Shown: positions 8,828-21,345, numbered from the stretch's first letter. The stretch is DNA of 64,000 nt from Fen-330 sp050008465 (GCA_050008465.1 JBEKMO010000018.1:3491-67490); one strand, 5' to 3'. The notes: generated by a model from the sequence alone, not told the origin. A program made the numbers and translations.

Positions 8828-9844
8828 GACCGGTTCGAGTTTGCCGCCGGCGACGGGCGGAGCGATACCCGTCGACTCGCGCAGCACCAGCTCAGGGTCC
8901 AGAAAGATGTGCCTCGGAGGGGGTGGCGCACCGGATGAATCCGGGACTAATCCCGCCACCACCAGGCGGCCGATCTCCGTTCGCGGGATGTGAATGGTGG
9001 TCAGCGAAGGGCAACAGAACTCGGACATCGTGATGTTGTCGAATCCAGTCACCGAGACGTCCCGCGGCACCGAGAGGCCCTGATTCCACAGCTCGCGAAT
9101 TACGCCGACCGCGATCCAGTCGTTGACGCACAGAATCGCGGTGGGCGCAAACCCCGAGCGGAACAGCTCACGGGCAGCTTCGCGGCCTCCGGCGAATCCA
9201 TCCTCGACTGGTGCCACCACCAGGCTTTCGGCTCCGTAACGAGCCGTAGTCTCCAGAAACTCCAGCCGCCGTTCTTCCGTGGGCCGCAGGAACAGCGGCG
9301 CACCGATGTACGCCATACGGCGATGCCCCAGAGCGTGCAGCAGGTTCAGCAGCATCCGCGTCCCCTTGCGGTGGTCAAAATGTATGGTCGTGAAACTGCC
9401 GATCGCTTCGCCGGCATCGAAGAGCACCACGGGGATCCGTGCTTCGCGCAGTTCTTCCAGGATGGCTGGCTCCATCTCGGGAAACACTCCCAACCCGGCC
9501 ACCTGTTGCCCCAGCAGGCGGTGCACGCTCGCCTTCAGCAACTTCACATCGTGCGAGCTGTTCGCCAGCAGGGTTTCATAGCCATGCTGCAAAGCGTTGG
9601 TTTCGATGGCGTGGTAGATGTCGGCGAAGAACGGATTGTAGAGGTTTGCCATGACGATGCCGAGCACACGGCTTCGTCCGCCGGCAAGGGTGCGGGCGTG
9701 CAAGTTGGGCCTGTACTTCAGCTCCTCCACGGCGCGGAGGACCTTCGCTCGCGTCGAACTCTTTACGCCGGGATGTCCATTGAGCACACGGGAGACCGTG
9801 GCGCTTCCAACGCCCGCTCTTTGGGCGACGTCCCGTAAGTTCAT
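8813..9844 (-). CDS. LacI-family transcriptional regulator
   Basis: 343 residues, the usual family length. The N-terminus carries the LacI helix-turn-helix and hinge (MNLRDVAQRAGVGSATVSRV, VLRAVEELKYRPN), followed by a periplasmic-binding-protein-like effector domain (VLGIVMANLYNPFFADIYH, ILCVNDWIAVGVIREL, VSVTGFDN). It probably senses a sugar and controls carbohydrate genes. It is convergent with the RhaT-like gene, and a LacI-type operator lies at 5349-5364. Effector and targets are not established. Confidence 0.93.
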   Translation of the reverse strand: MNLRDVAQRAGVGSATVSRVLNGHPGVKSSTRAKVLRAVEELKYRPNLHARTLAGGRSRVLGIVMANLYNPFFADIYHAIETNALQHGYETLLANSSHDVKLLKASVHRLLGQQVAGLGVFPEMEPAILEELREARIPVVLFDAGEAIGSFTTIHFDHRKGTRMLLNLLHALGHRRMAYIGAPLFLRPTEERRLEFLETTARYGAESLVVAPVEDGFAGGREAARELFRSGFAPTAILCVNDWIAVGVIRELWNQGLSVPRDVSVTGFDNITMSEFCCPSLTTIHIPRTEIGRLVVAGLVPDSSGAPPPPRHIFLDPELVLRESTGIAPPVAGGKLEPVSAGV

Positions 9845-10058
9845 GGCACAACTGCCCGCGGACTGTTCCGCCGATCAGAAGGATCTCTCAACTCATACAG
9901 ATTACATCGATTGCCGCGCGGCCACAAACCCCAGCAGCGCGTATCCGGCTGAATCCCGAAGACGCACTTCTGTGTCCTTTCGGCAAGCCTGCATGATTTC
10001 GCCTGGCCATAGCCGATAACGTCGGTCTTGCGCCCGGCAAGAGCAAGGAGGACCGACG

Positions 10059-10457
10059 ATGGCGGCAAACGCGCGGGCTGACGTTCCTGGCGGGATGCGG
10101 AGAGGCTACCGGCGGTTTGAGCGCTGGCGGAGTTCGCACACCGGCCGCTCGCCGATTCCGGGGCCTCTGTGGGCTGCGGCAGTGGAGTTGGCGCGAGAGT
10201 ATGGCGTTTTCCGAACCGCGCAGGCCCCGCATTTGGACGGCGGCAAGCTGAAGCGGATGATGCAGTCAGCGGGCCCCGCGCGAGAGCAGCGCTTGCGTCC
10301 ACCGGCATTTGTGGAGTTGATGGCGCCTCAGACAGCCGGTGCATCCGAGTGGGTCATTGAGTTAGAAGGGCCGCGCGGCAAGATGCGCATCCACCGGAAA
10401 GGCATCCCGCCGCCTGACTTGAGTGCACTGAGCCGGACGTTGTGGGAGCCGGCGTGA
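10059..10457 (+). mobile_element. tnpA: IS66-family accessory protein TnpA
   Basis: 132-residue protein resembling the small TnpA of IS66 elements. It ends in a segment typical of this protein (WVIELEGPRGKMRIHRKG, LSALSRTLWEPA). Start ATG 10059 has AAGGAGG a few bases upstream. Its TGA overlaps the GTG of the tnpB remnant (GTGA at 10454-10457), the usual IS66 coupling. The tnpC transposase is absent, so this is a remnant. Confidence 0.7.
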
Positions 10458-10620
10458 TTCAGATCACGCCGCAGATGCGCATTCCGGCCGCCATCGAGGC
10501 CGTCGACGGACGCAGGAGCATCGATTCGCCGGCGCGGCTGTGCCAGGAAAAGCTGCCGGCGGATCCGTTCTCCGGATGCGTGTTCATCTTCCGCAGCCGG
10601 CGGGCGACTGTCGCTCTCGC
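10454..10620 (+). pseudogene. tnpB: Truncated IS66 TnpB
   Basis: GTG start followed by IQITPQMRIPAAIEAVDGRR and LCQEKLPADPFSGCVFIFRS, the N-terminal half of IS66 TnpB. Homology stops at about 10615, next to the palindrome CTAGATCTAG at 10625-10634. A second transposase begins 30 bp later, so the IS66 copy was probably cut by that insertion or by a deletion. Confidence 0.75.
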
Positions 10621-10649
10621 AAATCTAGATCTAGCTGATAAGGTGAGAG

Positions 10650-11690
10650 TTGCGCAATTTCCGCCGATTCTCGCCTGCCATCGTGTTATCCGCACTGCTC
10701 GTGTCCACTCTGACCGTGTTCCGAAGCCGTGTGGCCTTGCAGCTTGAGGTCCTTGCCCTCCGGCATCAACTTGGCGTGCTGCAGCGCTCGGTGAAGAAGC
10801 CGCACCTGAACCCGTCCGACCGGTGCTCGTGGGCCCGGCTGTGCGAAGCGTGGGGCGACTGGCGCTCAGCCCTCTGCATCGTCAAGCCGGAGACTGTCAT
10901 CGCCGGGCACCGCAAGGGATTCCGACTGTTCTGGACATGGAAGGTTCGCCGCGGCAAGCCTGGACGACCGCCAGTCTCCAAGGACATCCGGGAACTGATC
11001 CGCAAGATGAGCCGCGAGAACCCGCTTTGGGGCGCCCCTCGCATCCACGGCGAACTCCTCAAGCTTGGCATCGACATCGGCGAGACCAGCGTCAGCAAGT
11101 ACATGGTGCGCCGTCGGAAGCCGCCCTCGCAGACGTGGCGAACCTTCTTGAACAATCACGTGAAGAGCCTGGTGTCAGTGGACTTCTTCACGGTTCCGGC
11201 GGTCCGCTTCCAAGTTCTCTACGTGTTTTTGGTGTTGGCCCATGACAGACGCCGGATCCTCCACTTCGGCGTCACGGCCCACCCCACCGCGGAGTGGACC
11301 GCCCAGCAACTCCGCGACGCCTTTCCGTGGGACACCGCGCCACGTTATCTCCTGCGGGATCGCGATCGGATCTTCGGCGACGACTTCACGAAGCAGGTCA
11401 AGGACTTGGGAATCCAGGAAGTGCTCTCGGCACCCCGATCACCATGGCAGAGGGCTTACGTCGAGCGCGTCATCGGCTCGATTCGCCGCGAGTGCCTGGA
11501 TCACGTCATCGTCTTGAACGAGGCGTCCCTCCGACGGATCCTTTCCGGCTTTCTGAGCTACTACCAGAAATGCAGAACTCACCTTTCCTTGGAAAAGGAC
11601 GCGCCCGAACCCCGGCCGGTTCAACCGCCCGAAGCCGGGAACGTCGTTGCCAAGGGCGCCATCCGCTTGACGAGATCGATTCGCGGGTGA
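10650..11690 (+). mobile_element. DDE (rve-type) transposase/integrase, intact
   Basis: 346-residue transposase starting at TTG 10650. A helix-turn-helix region (residues about 110-155, PLWGAPRIHGELLKLGI) precedes the integrase core. Candidate catalytic residues are D178 (SVDFF), D237 or D239 (RDRDRIFGDDF) and E272 (YVERVIGSIRRECLDH), so it may still be active. It resembles IS3/IS481-like 'integrase catalytic' proteins common in Solibacter. The right end may include the palindrome at 11748-11775. Element ends and target duplications could not be fixed. Confidence 0.85.
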
Positions 11691-11747
11691 ACGGGAAACG
11701 CCCAAACCCCAGAGCCGGCGCCTCGGAGGGGAAGGGCGTCCCCTCTT

Positions 11748-11775
11748 GCTACCGATATTGGGCAATATCGGTAGC
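11748..11775. repeat. Perfect 12-bp-stem palindrome after the transposase
   Basis: GCTACCGATATT and its exact reverse complement AATATCGGTAGC are separated by GGGC. It lies 57 bp past the transposase stop. The arm core GATATCGGTAGC-like sequence recurs at four other sites in this window. It could be an IS end or a REP-like hairpin. The block CCTCGGAGGGG occurs on both sides (about 11721 and 11791). Confidence 0.75.
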
Positions 11776-11814
11776 CATGTGGGACATTACCTCGGAGGGG
11801 CGAGGACGTCAAGC
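11765..11814 (+). repeat. Left copy of the direct repeat flanking the Ser/Thr kinase gene
   Basis: Begins ATATCGGTAGCCATGTGGGA and ends GAGGACGTCAAGC. A diverged copy in the same orientation lies at 14610-14656. Overall similarity is roughly four bases in five by eye, with small gaps. Confidence 0.6.
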
Positions 11815-11872
11815 CAAAACCACCAGCGTCAGAAAGGGCATCTTCAATCGCTGTATAGTGGAGTTGCTCCCA

Positions 11873-14434
<2,562 letters not shown>

Positions 14435-15116
14435 TCCGGCTGCCTCTTGCTCAGGCACGGAACCGCGATCTTGCGTGCCTGCACACTCAAGTTCTGTCGT
14501 TTTCCAGCAGGATGTTTGTCGGCATAGGAGTTGTGCCCTGATGCCCCGCTTCGATGGCAGGCCACCGGCGCAGTCAGGCGGACACTGAAACCCGAACGAT
14601 ATGCGGCCATATCGGAAGCCTTGTGGACATTGCCTCGGGGCGCTGGGGACGTCAAGCAAGAGTGGCACGGGGGAGAGTCAGGCTCCGGATTCGGTAGACT
14701 CCACGCACCGGCCTGGGCGCGAAACGTTGCGCAGCAAGGGGGGACTAACTTCGTGGTCGGCGTTTGCCAGTGTTGCGGCAGCAAGGCAATCGGTCGACCA
14801 GGAGGCGCGGGACACGAGAGGTGCCTTTAGAACGAAGGAGAGCGGCGGCAGTTCCTGGTTTCGGGGTCCTTGGAAGGTGCAGAACTAGCCCTTCCAGGAG
14901 CATGGGGACATTCATGGGCAAGAATCGCGCTCCAGAAGCACAACTCGGAGGATCAGAGAATGGCGACGGGATGTCTACTCTAGCCCGGAACCCGGGAGCG
15001 AATATGGAAATCCCAGCTCAGTAGCACGGGCAAGGGGGGCCGGCCTCGGCGCTCCGGCGAGAGCACATCGACTGTCCTTGTGCACGCTACACTAGGGAGC
15101 GTCACCAGGTGCTCAG
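14435..15116. other. Intergenic region without a convincing gene
   Basis: About 680 bp between the kinase and amidohydrolase genes. Apart from the repeat at 14610-14656 and the imperfect palindrome GATATGCGGCCATATC at 14598-14613, I see no supported gene, RNA or transposase fragment. Confidence 0.5.
14610..14656 (+). repeat. Right copy of the direct repeat flanking the kinase gene
   Basis: Begins ATATCGGAAGCCTTGTGGAC and ends GGGGACGTCAAGC, matching 11765-11814 with scattered differences and small gaps. Confidence 0.6.
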
Positions 15117-16400
15117 ATGATAAAACTCCGACCTCTCGCTACGCTTGCCCTTCTCTCCCTGTGCTGGGCTCTGGCTTTCGCAGCCCCCGAGGAATCTCCG
15201 GCCAAGAAAACGCATCCTGTCGTGCTGCACGCGGCGCGCCTGCTCGATATCGAGAGCGGCAAGATGCTCACGCCAGGCGAAGTGCTGGTGAAAGCCGAAC
15301 GAATCGTCGAGGTCGGCTCGGCGGTGGCGCATCCGGCCGGAGCGGAGACAATCGACCTGGGCGACTGCACTCTGTTGCCGGGTTTGATCGATGCCCACGT
15401 GCACCTCTTCCTGCATCCCGGCGCGGAGGATCTGCAGACAGTGCAAGAATCCGTGCCGCAACGGACAATACTCGCAGTCCTGGCCGCCAAGGCCGACCTC
15501 ATGGCCGGTTTCACGGCGGAGCGTGACATGGGGACGGAAGGCGCCGGCTCGGCGGACACCGCCGTGCGCGATGCGATCGACAAGGGTCTCGTTCCGGGAC
15601 CGCGGCTGCGCGTCAGCGGAAATGCAGTGGATGTTCTTGGCGGGCACGAAGACGCTCTCGGCTACAATCCCGAACAGCACGTGCTCCCGAACGCCACTCA
15701 GGCGAACAGCGCAGCCGAGCTCGTCACGGTGATTCGCCAGCAGTTCAAGGAGGGCGCGGATTTCATCAAGATCTACGAGACCGGCAAAGACGGGATTTGT
15801 GACGGCCAGTTCTGCACTCCCTACCAGTTCACGGAAGCCGAGCTCCACGCGGCCGTTGAGGAAGCCGCGCGGACCCGCAAGCAAGTCGCGGTGCATGCCA
15901 CCGGCGAGCCGGGGGTGCTCTATGCCGCACGGGCGGGCGTTGTCTCAATCGAGCACGCCTTCCAGCTCGGCGACGAGACCATGCGCCTGATGCGTGAGAA
16001 GCAGATCTTCGCCGTGCCGACGTTTACGATTTCGGAGTACTTTGCCGAGCACGGATCTCCGCTCTCGCGGCGGGGGCTGGAGTTCCACGCGCACGAGTTT
16101 CGGAAGCAGCTCGCGGCAGGAGTGCCGATCGCCATGGGATCCGATGTCGGCCCGTTTCCGCACGGGACGCAAGCGCGCGAATTCGTACTCATGGTGACGT
16201 ACGGCATGACGCCGCTGGCGGCGCTGCAAGCCGGCACTCTGAACGGCGCGAAGCTGCTCGGCTGGCAGGGGCAGATCGGGGCGTTAAAGGCGGGCTACCT
16301 AGCCGATGTGATCGCCGTTCCCGGCGACCCCCTCCAGGACATCAGCGCGTTGGAGCGAGTAGGTTTCGTCATGAAGGGCGGCGTCGTGTACCGGCGGTGA
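15117..16400 (+). CDS. Secreted metal-dependent amidohydrolase (imidazolonepropionase/prolidase-like)
   Basis: 427 residues with a signal peptide (about 1-22, LATLALLSLCWALAFA). The TIM-barrel amidohydrolase signature is complete: HxH at 94/96 (DAHVHLFLH), candidate carbamylated Lys218 (DFIKIYETG), His260 (VAVHATG), His280 (SIEHAF) and Asp343 (MGSDVGP). This is the binuclear-metal subtype, related to exported Xaa-Pro dipeptidase-like and imidazolonepropionase-like enzymes. The substrate, probably a cyclic or peptide amide, cannot be told. The gene stands alone. Confidence 0.88.
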   Translation: MIKLRPLATLALLSLCWALAFAAPEESPAKKTHPVVLHAARLLDIESGKMLTPGEVLVKAERIVEVGSAVAHPAGAETIDLGDCTLLPGLIDAHVHLFLHPGAEDLQTVQESVPQRTILAVLAAKADLMAGFTAERDMGTEGAGSADTAVRDAIDKGLVPGPRLRVSGNAVDVLGGHEDALGYNPEQHVLPNATQANSAAELVTVIRQQFKEGADFIKIYETGKDGICDGQFCTPYQFTEAELHAAVEEAARTRKQVAVHATGEPGVLYAARAGVVSIEHAFQLGDETMRLMREKQIFAVPTFTISEYFAEHGSPLSRRGLEFHAHEFRKQLAAGVPIAMGSDVGPFPHGTQAREFVLMVTYGMTPLAALQAGTLNGAKLLGWQGQIGALKAGYLADVIAVPGDPLQDISALERVGFVMKGGVVYRR

Positions 16401-16453
16401 GGCCGAATTAGGCGCATCCACTCAGGTGGCGCGAACGTCGCGGTAGCCGTGGC

Positions 16454-16475
16454 GTTATCTGGTGATATCGGTAGC
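16454..16475 (+). repeat. Recurrent intergenic motif, copy 1
   Basis: The 22-bp sequence starting GTTATCTGGTGATATCGGTA recurs with few changes at 28026, 29339 and 34976 (minus). All copies are between genes. Confidence 0.65.
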
Positions 16476-16868
16476 TAGAGTGCCAGCCAGGAGAAGGGCC
16501 GCCAAGGCTCGCAAAGCCAAGGCCGCCGCGCCGAAGGCCCTACTGGGTAATCCGCGTGGTCCACAGCGCGTGCGTCTTCAGATTCCTGGCGCGCAGCAGG
16601 ATGCGGAAAAGGCGCTCGCCCCACGGTGAACTGCTTGGCGGCGTCGCCCCAGGAAAATCAGCCCACCGGCGAGTACGAGCTCGACAGACGGAAGCCAGCT
16701 GTCTTGTGGCCCCAGTCCGGACCAGGGTTCGCTCGCCACTGACCGCGTGGAAGCATCCACTGCTTCTGGTGGTTCTGGATCGCCGAGATCGCGCCGGAGG
16801 CCCCACGACCGCCGCCCCTGCGGAACAGGGCGCGCAGGAGGCGCCCGTGAAGACCACCTCGACCAAGA

Positions 16869-17096
16869 AAGGCCACCAGCAAGAAGAACGCGCCCGAGGC
16901 CGCCAAGGGCGTGAAGGGCGCCAAGGCCAGCAAGCCGGCCAAAGCCGCGAAGCCGGCCAAGCCGCGCGAGACCAAGGGCGCGATGGTCCTGGCCATGATC
17001 GCCCGCCCGAAGGGCGCCAGCCTCGACGACATCGTGAAGGCCACCGGCTGGGCCTTGCCGTTGAACCTGGCGTACGCTACGCGCGCGTCACTCTGA
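16869..17096 (+). pseudogene. Remnant of a DUF3489-type small protein
   Basis: A Lys/Ala/Pro-rich linker (KATSKKNAPEAAKGVKGAKA) leads into the winged-helix-like DUF3489 core (ARPKGASLDDIVKATGW). The core breaks off after about 25 residues, where homologues continue with a second helix. No start codon or RBS fits. Upstream sequence (16490-16560) also has Lys/Ala-rich coding character, so a longer gene has been scrambled. It overlaps the 3' end of the giant glycosyltransferase gene by 9 bp. Confidence 0.6.
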
Positions 17097-20000
17097 CTTG
17101 GCGGTCTCGTTTGACTGGCGCCGGTTCTCGATGACTGCCAGGCCGAGGTGGTCGTCTTCCTGCTCGCCGGCTTCGGCGGTCCAGAGGCGAGCCACGCCGT
17201 AGCCCTCCGACTGAATCCGCCGCAGGGCGCCTTCGACTGTCCCGCCTGCCCAGCGGACATCGTGAACCAGGATCAGGCCGCCGGGACAAACCAGCCGGGT
17301 CGCCCATTGAAACTCCTGCCAAACGTGCCCGGCGGTGTGCACCGTATCGAGTAGAGCGGCCTGGAAGCATTCGCCCGCTGCGTAAGCCGCCGCCATCCCT
17401 TCGAGACAATCCACCTGCCGGGGTTCGATGCAGTGGCGCATCGCCGGTGGAAGCGCCGCCCAGAGGTCCTGGCGAGCAGGGAAGACCTGGGTGTCGAGGG
17501 TGACCACACGGCCGCCGGCGCGGTGAGCGAGGGCGGAGGCGATGCAGGCGGTGGAGACGCCGCGCGCCGTGCCCGTCTCGAGCACGCGGATGCAGCCGTT
17601 GGCCCGGATCAGGTAGTGCAGCAGCGCCAGCAGCGGGAAGGCCTCGGAATCCCTGGGGATTGCTCCCTCCCCATCGGCGGCGCCGTAGAAGGACCAGGTC
17701 ATGGCGGCGAAGCCGTGGCGGCCGATCCAGCCCTTCAGCGCGGCCAGAAACGCGTCGTAACCGCCGCCACGGCCGGAGTCCACCGCCGGGAGCGAGAACG
17801 CGCCGCGCAACTCAGGGAGTTTCCGCCGGGCCCAGCCGTTGAAATGGAGCACTCGCGCGGGCCGTCCGTTGGAGACCGCCCGGCAGCGGCCGTCGGCACG
17901 GCTGACGGCAGCGTCGTCATGCAGCAACTGGACATTGTATGTTCCGTCCAACTCGACGCCGCAGTCCAGGTGGGCCAGCGCCAGGTTGAAGAGGAACTGA
18001 TTGCGCCAAGCGACGCCCTCTTCCAGCCAGGCGGCGGCCTGCGGCCAGCCGCGAATCGCACGGTCCACCGCCAGCAACGCGGCTCGCGAGCCGGCGAACA
18101 AGCCATCGTTAACCACCAGCGGGTAGGAGGGCTCCGCACCCACGCGGCCGAGAATCCGCTCGAAGTCATCGCGCCGCCCGGAGTAGATGCCTCCCAGCGC
18201 GTCGGCCAACGAGTTGGCGCTGGCGTGGGAATCCCGGCAGGCGAGAACACTCCCGGCCGGCGACCGGCCGATGGCCTCGAAGACCGGGCCCAGTTCGTCG
18301 AGCACGAGCATGTCGGCGTCCAGGCACAGGAACTGTTCCGCGTCGATCGCGTGCGGAACCGAGTACAGGACCGACTTGACTGCGACGGTCATCGGCGCGC
18401 GGGCGGCGCAACGGATCACCTCGGCGCCGTGGCGGGCGGCCACGCGCAGGCAGGCGGGATCCGGATCGATGGCGAACACCGCCAGGAGCGCGTCCGGGCA
18501 GCCGCCGTACAGGCGCAGCGAACCGAGCAGCTCATCGAGCAGTTCGTCATAGCCGGGAGAAACCGCCGTAGCGATGCAACGGGGGGCACGCAGCGGCCGC
18601 AGCGGCAGGGCGACGTCCACCCGCCCGAGGCTGTCGGTGAGGACGGAAGGCGGCCCCTCGGCGAGTTCCACGTTCCGCTCGACTTCCCGCTGGACGCGCA
18701 GGGTCTCCGGACTCAGGCGCCACCAAAAGGAGCCCTCCCGAATCTGGTGATGGTAGTAGGGCACGGGCAGGTACTCAAACCGCATCCCTTTCTTATAGGC
18801 GCGCGCCCAGAAATCCCAGTCCTCCACGCCTTCATGCTGGTAGCCGCCGAGCCGGCGCCAGACGCTTTTGCGGAACCAGGAACCGGCCGAAAGCTGGTTC
18901 TTCTTGACGAGCGTGGAGAAATCGCATCGATCGCCCCATATCCCCTCGGCCAGACCGAACTGTTCCACGGGCGCCCAGACGACGTCGGCGGCGGTGTACT
19001 GCGAGTAGCGGATCATCTCCCGGACGCTCTCGTCCCAGTAATCGTCGTCGTCGAGCGGCGCGATCCACTCACCGGTGGCGAGGCTGACGGCGATGTTGCG
19101 GGCGGTGGTAATGCCGCGGTGCGGGATGCGGACGGTGGCCTGCGGCACGGGAATATCCGAACCGTCGTCCACGATGATGTGCTCGTCCACCAACCGGGCC
19201 GATGCGATGGCGCGCTCGAGCCAATCGCCCCTGGGATTGTAGGTCACGGTGATGCAGGAGATGGTGGCGCGCCTGCCGGGGACCGGCTCGTTGCTCCCAA
19301 ACAGCCGGCCGACCTCCTCGGCCGGATAGGGCTCCCAGTAAGCGCCGCCTGGCGATTTCGGGCTCACATTGTCGTCGTGGATCAGGCAGACCAGGCAGGT
19401 GGGATCGGGCAGGCTAGCCACCGAACCGGCCGGGGCGCCCCACACAAACTGGTTGTCTTCGCCCACGTCGACCGCGGCGAAGCGGCGGGACTCCCAGAAG
19501 GCGCGGCGGTAGCAGAAGGAACTGCCGTGAACCCAGGGCCCGCACTCCGGCGGATAAAGATAGCGCCAGGCTTGATTCGAACGGGGATCGTAAAACAGCA
19601 CCGGGTTGAGGCCGCAGAGATCGGCGCCGTGCTGGAGCAGGCAGTCCACCTGCGCACGGATGCGGCGCGGCGCCTGCCAGTCGTCGTCATCCCAATGCAC
19701 GATGATTTCTCCACGCGCCTGTTCGCATGCCAGGTTGCGTTTCTCGCCCACGGTGCGCTTTTCATGGAGCCGGACGTAGCGGAGGCGGGGATCGGCGGGC
19801 AGCAGGTCGCCGATCGCATCGGAGCCGTCGTCCACCACCAGCAGTTCCTTGGGTTCGTAGTCCTGACGCAGGAAATACTCCACCGCCCGGGGGATAAAGC
19901 AGCGGCGGTTGTGGGTGGGCATGATGCAGGAGACCAGCGGGCGGGGGGACGGGCAAACCACCGCGGATTCCCGAATGTCCGGAACGGGCCGCGGCTGTGG

Positions 20001-21341
20001 CTGGGGCGGGGGCGGCGGGGGCGCCGGGGTGCGGATCTCGGCCTCGTAATACTCGCGATCGGGGCCCATGAGACGGCGCAGTTCCGCGCCCTCGAACGGG
20101 CGCCAGTAAGGGCCGGCCGGGCTGCCGCGATCGGTCACGGCGACCTGAAGCGCCTCCGGCGGCAACAGGAGTACCCGGGCAGCGCCGGCGTTCCAGAGAA
20201 AACGCAGATCGTCGCGGTCGGAGGTCTCTGGAAACGGATGCCGCTCCCAGATCTCGCGGCGCCAGGCTTGGAGGGCGCCCGGCGCAAGAAGCCGGCCCTC
20301 GATCGGGTCGCGAAACACCCAAGCGCTGCCGGATCCGGGGTCATAGCACAGCGCCGCGGGGAGGCCGCAGAGGTCCGCGCCGTCCTGTAACATGGCCGCC
20401 ACAAGCCGGCCGAGGCGGTGCGGAGAATGCCACGCCGCTTCCTCCCAGGCGGCGACAATCGCGCCGCGGGCCTGGGCGCAACCCAGGTTGCGTGCGGCGC
20501 CGTCGGGGATGTCGGCGGCGGCCTCGATCCGGCGGATGCGCTCGTCGCCGGCCGTGAAATCTCCTATGCCGGCGCCGGCGTCCACCACGAGGAGTTCCCG
20601 CGGCTCGTAGTCCTGGCTCTGAAAGTAGTGGAGCGCCAGTGCGGCGCGCCGGCGGTCCCGCGCGATCATCACGCCCGAGACCAACGGCCCGCCGGAAAGG
20701 CCGGCCGGCTCGGGCGTGGCGAACTGGATGGCCGGCGACACGGCTGCGTCACGGCCCAGGATGCGGGTAACGGCGTCGGAGCGGCGAGCGGTGCGGACGC
20801 GTGCGCCGGAGGGCGGGGGCGCGCAGCAGACGACGGCGGCGGGATCGGCCATCAGGGCGCACGATCCGGCCGGCGGCGTCCATAACTCCTCCAGCAGGGT
20901 TCCCCCGAACTCGCTCCGGTAAGCCAACGCACCGGTCCAGAACCGCTGGCGGCGTCCGTGCTTCAACCGGGCCTCGCCTGCCCGCCGGGCCTCCGGATCC
21001 CAGTAGAGCAGTGGATCGGTCCCGCAGGCGCGGACCCCTTCGCGGGTCAACGCCTGGACCACCGAGAGGAGGTAGTGGGGCGCGTACCAGGCTCTCGGAT
21101 CCCATCCGGCGACGATCGCGCCGCGTGCCTGGCGGCATGCGAATTCCAGGGCGGAGCCGGCCTCGCGCAACTGAAAACGGCGGATACGCGGGTCCGCCGG
21201 CGGACATTCTCCGCAGGCGCCGTCCTCGAGGACCAGCAATTCCCGGGCTCCGTACTCCTGCTGGAGGAAGCACTCGATGGCCCGCGCACCAGCGCCCGAG
21301 CGGTTCGTCAGGATGCAGGAGACCAGGGGTTCGGCGGGCAT
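17088..21341 (-). CDS. Giant multi-module glycosyltransferase with C-terminal methyltransferase-like domain
   Basis: 1417 residues from ATG 21341, 4 bp after the upstream stop codon. Modules: GT2-like 1 (about 5-205) and 2 (219-430) have lost acidic motifs (VLEDG at 38; AAWEEAAW at 297). After a proline-rich linker (439-455) come two canonical GT2 domains, 3 (469-670; VDDGSD 503, HWDDDDW 549) and 4 (693-895; VDDGSD 724, LDDDDYW 763). Module 5 (918-1175) is GT8-like (LDADMLVLD 1007, HFNG 1166). Module 6 (1225-1417) resembles a class I SAM methyltransferase (LETGTARGVS 1254, VHD 1359). No signal peptide or transmembrane helix is evident. It could build or cap a glycan; acceptor and product are unknown. 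Last gene of the operon. Confidence 0.85.
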   Translation of the reverse strand: MPAEPLVSCILTNRSGAGARAIECFLQQEYGARELLVLEDGACGECPPADPRIRRFQLREAGSALEFACRQARGAIVAGWDPRAWYAPHYLLSVVQALTREGVRACGTDPLLYWDPEARRAGEARLKHGRRQRFWTGALAYRSEFGGTLLEELWTPPAGSCALMADPAAVVCCAPPPSGARVRTARRSDAVTRILGRDAAVSPAIQFATPEPAGLSGGPLVSGVMIARDRRRAALALHYFQSQDYEPRELLVVDAGAGIGDFTAGDERIRRIEAAADIPDGAARNLGCAQARGAIVAAWEEAAWHSPHRLGRLVAAMLQDGADLCGLPAALCYDPGSGSAWVFRDPIEGRLLAPGALQAWRREIWERHPFPETSDRDDLRFLWNAGAARVLLLPPEALQVAVTDRGSPAGPYWRPFEGAELRRLMGPDREYYEAEIRTPAPPPPPPQPQPRPVPDIRESAVVCPSPRPLVSCIMPTHNRRCFIPRAVEYFLRQDYEPKELLVVDDGSDAIGDLLPADPRLRYVRLHEKRTVGEKRNLACEQARGEIIVHWDDDDWQAPRRIRAQVDCLLQHGADLCGLNPVLFYDPRSNQAWRYLYPPECGPWVHGSSFCYRRAFWESRRFAAVDVGEDNQFVWGAPAGSVASLPDPTCLVCLIHDDNVSPKSPGGAYWEPYPAEEVGRLFGSNEPVPGRRATISCITVTYNPRGDWLERAIASARLVDEHIIVDDGSDIPVPQATVRIPHRGITTARNIAVSLATGEWIAPLDDDDYWDESVREMIRYSQYTAADVVWAPVEQFGLAEGIWGDRCDFSTLVKKNQLSAGSWFRKSVWRRLGGYQHEGVEDWDFWARAYKKGMRFEYLPVPYYHHQIREGSFWWRLSPETLRVQREVERNVELAEGPPSVLTDSLGRVDVALPLRPLRAPRCIATAVSPGYDELLDELLGSLRLYGGCPDALLAVFAIDPDPACLRVAARHGAEVIRCAARAPMTVAVKSVLYSVPHAIDAEQFLCLDADMLVLDELGPVFEAIGRSPAGSVLACRDSHASANSLADALGGIYSGRRDDFERILGRVGAEPSYPLVVNDGLFAGSRAALLAVDRAIRGWPQAAAWLEEGVAWRNQFLFNLALAHLDCGVELDGTYNVQLLHDDAAVSRADGRCRAVSNGRPARVLHFNGWARRKLPELRGAFSLPAVDSGRGGGYDAFLAALKGWIGRHGFAAMTWSFYGAADGEGAIPRDSEAFPLLALLHYLIRANGCIRVLETGTARGVSTACIASALAHRAGGRVVTLDTQVFPARQDLWAALPPAMRHCIEPRQVDCLEGMAAAYAAGECFQAALLDTVHTAGHVWQEFQWATRLVCPGGLILVHDVRWAGGTVEGALRRIQSEGYGVARLWTAEAGEQEDDHLGLAVIENRRQSNETAKSE

Positions 21342-21345
21342 CTGC

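Noticed and set aside
11294..11872. Upstream extension of the Ser/Thr kinase frame
   Set aside because: Overlaps the transposase in another frame and crosses the palindrome; the kinase starts at 11873.
17433..20390. 985-codon plus-strand open frame opposite the giant glycosyltransferase
   Set aside because: Antisense shadow without motif, start context or family resemblance.
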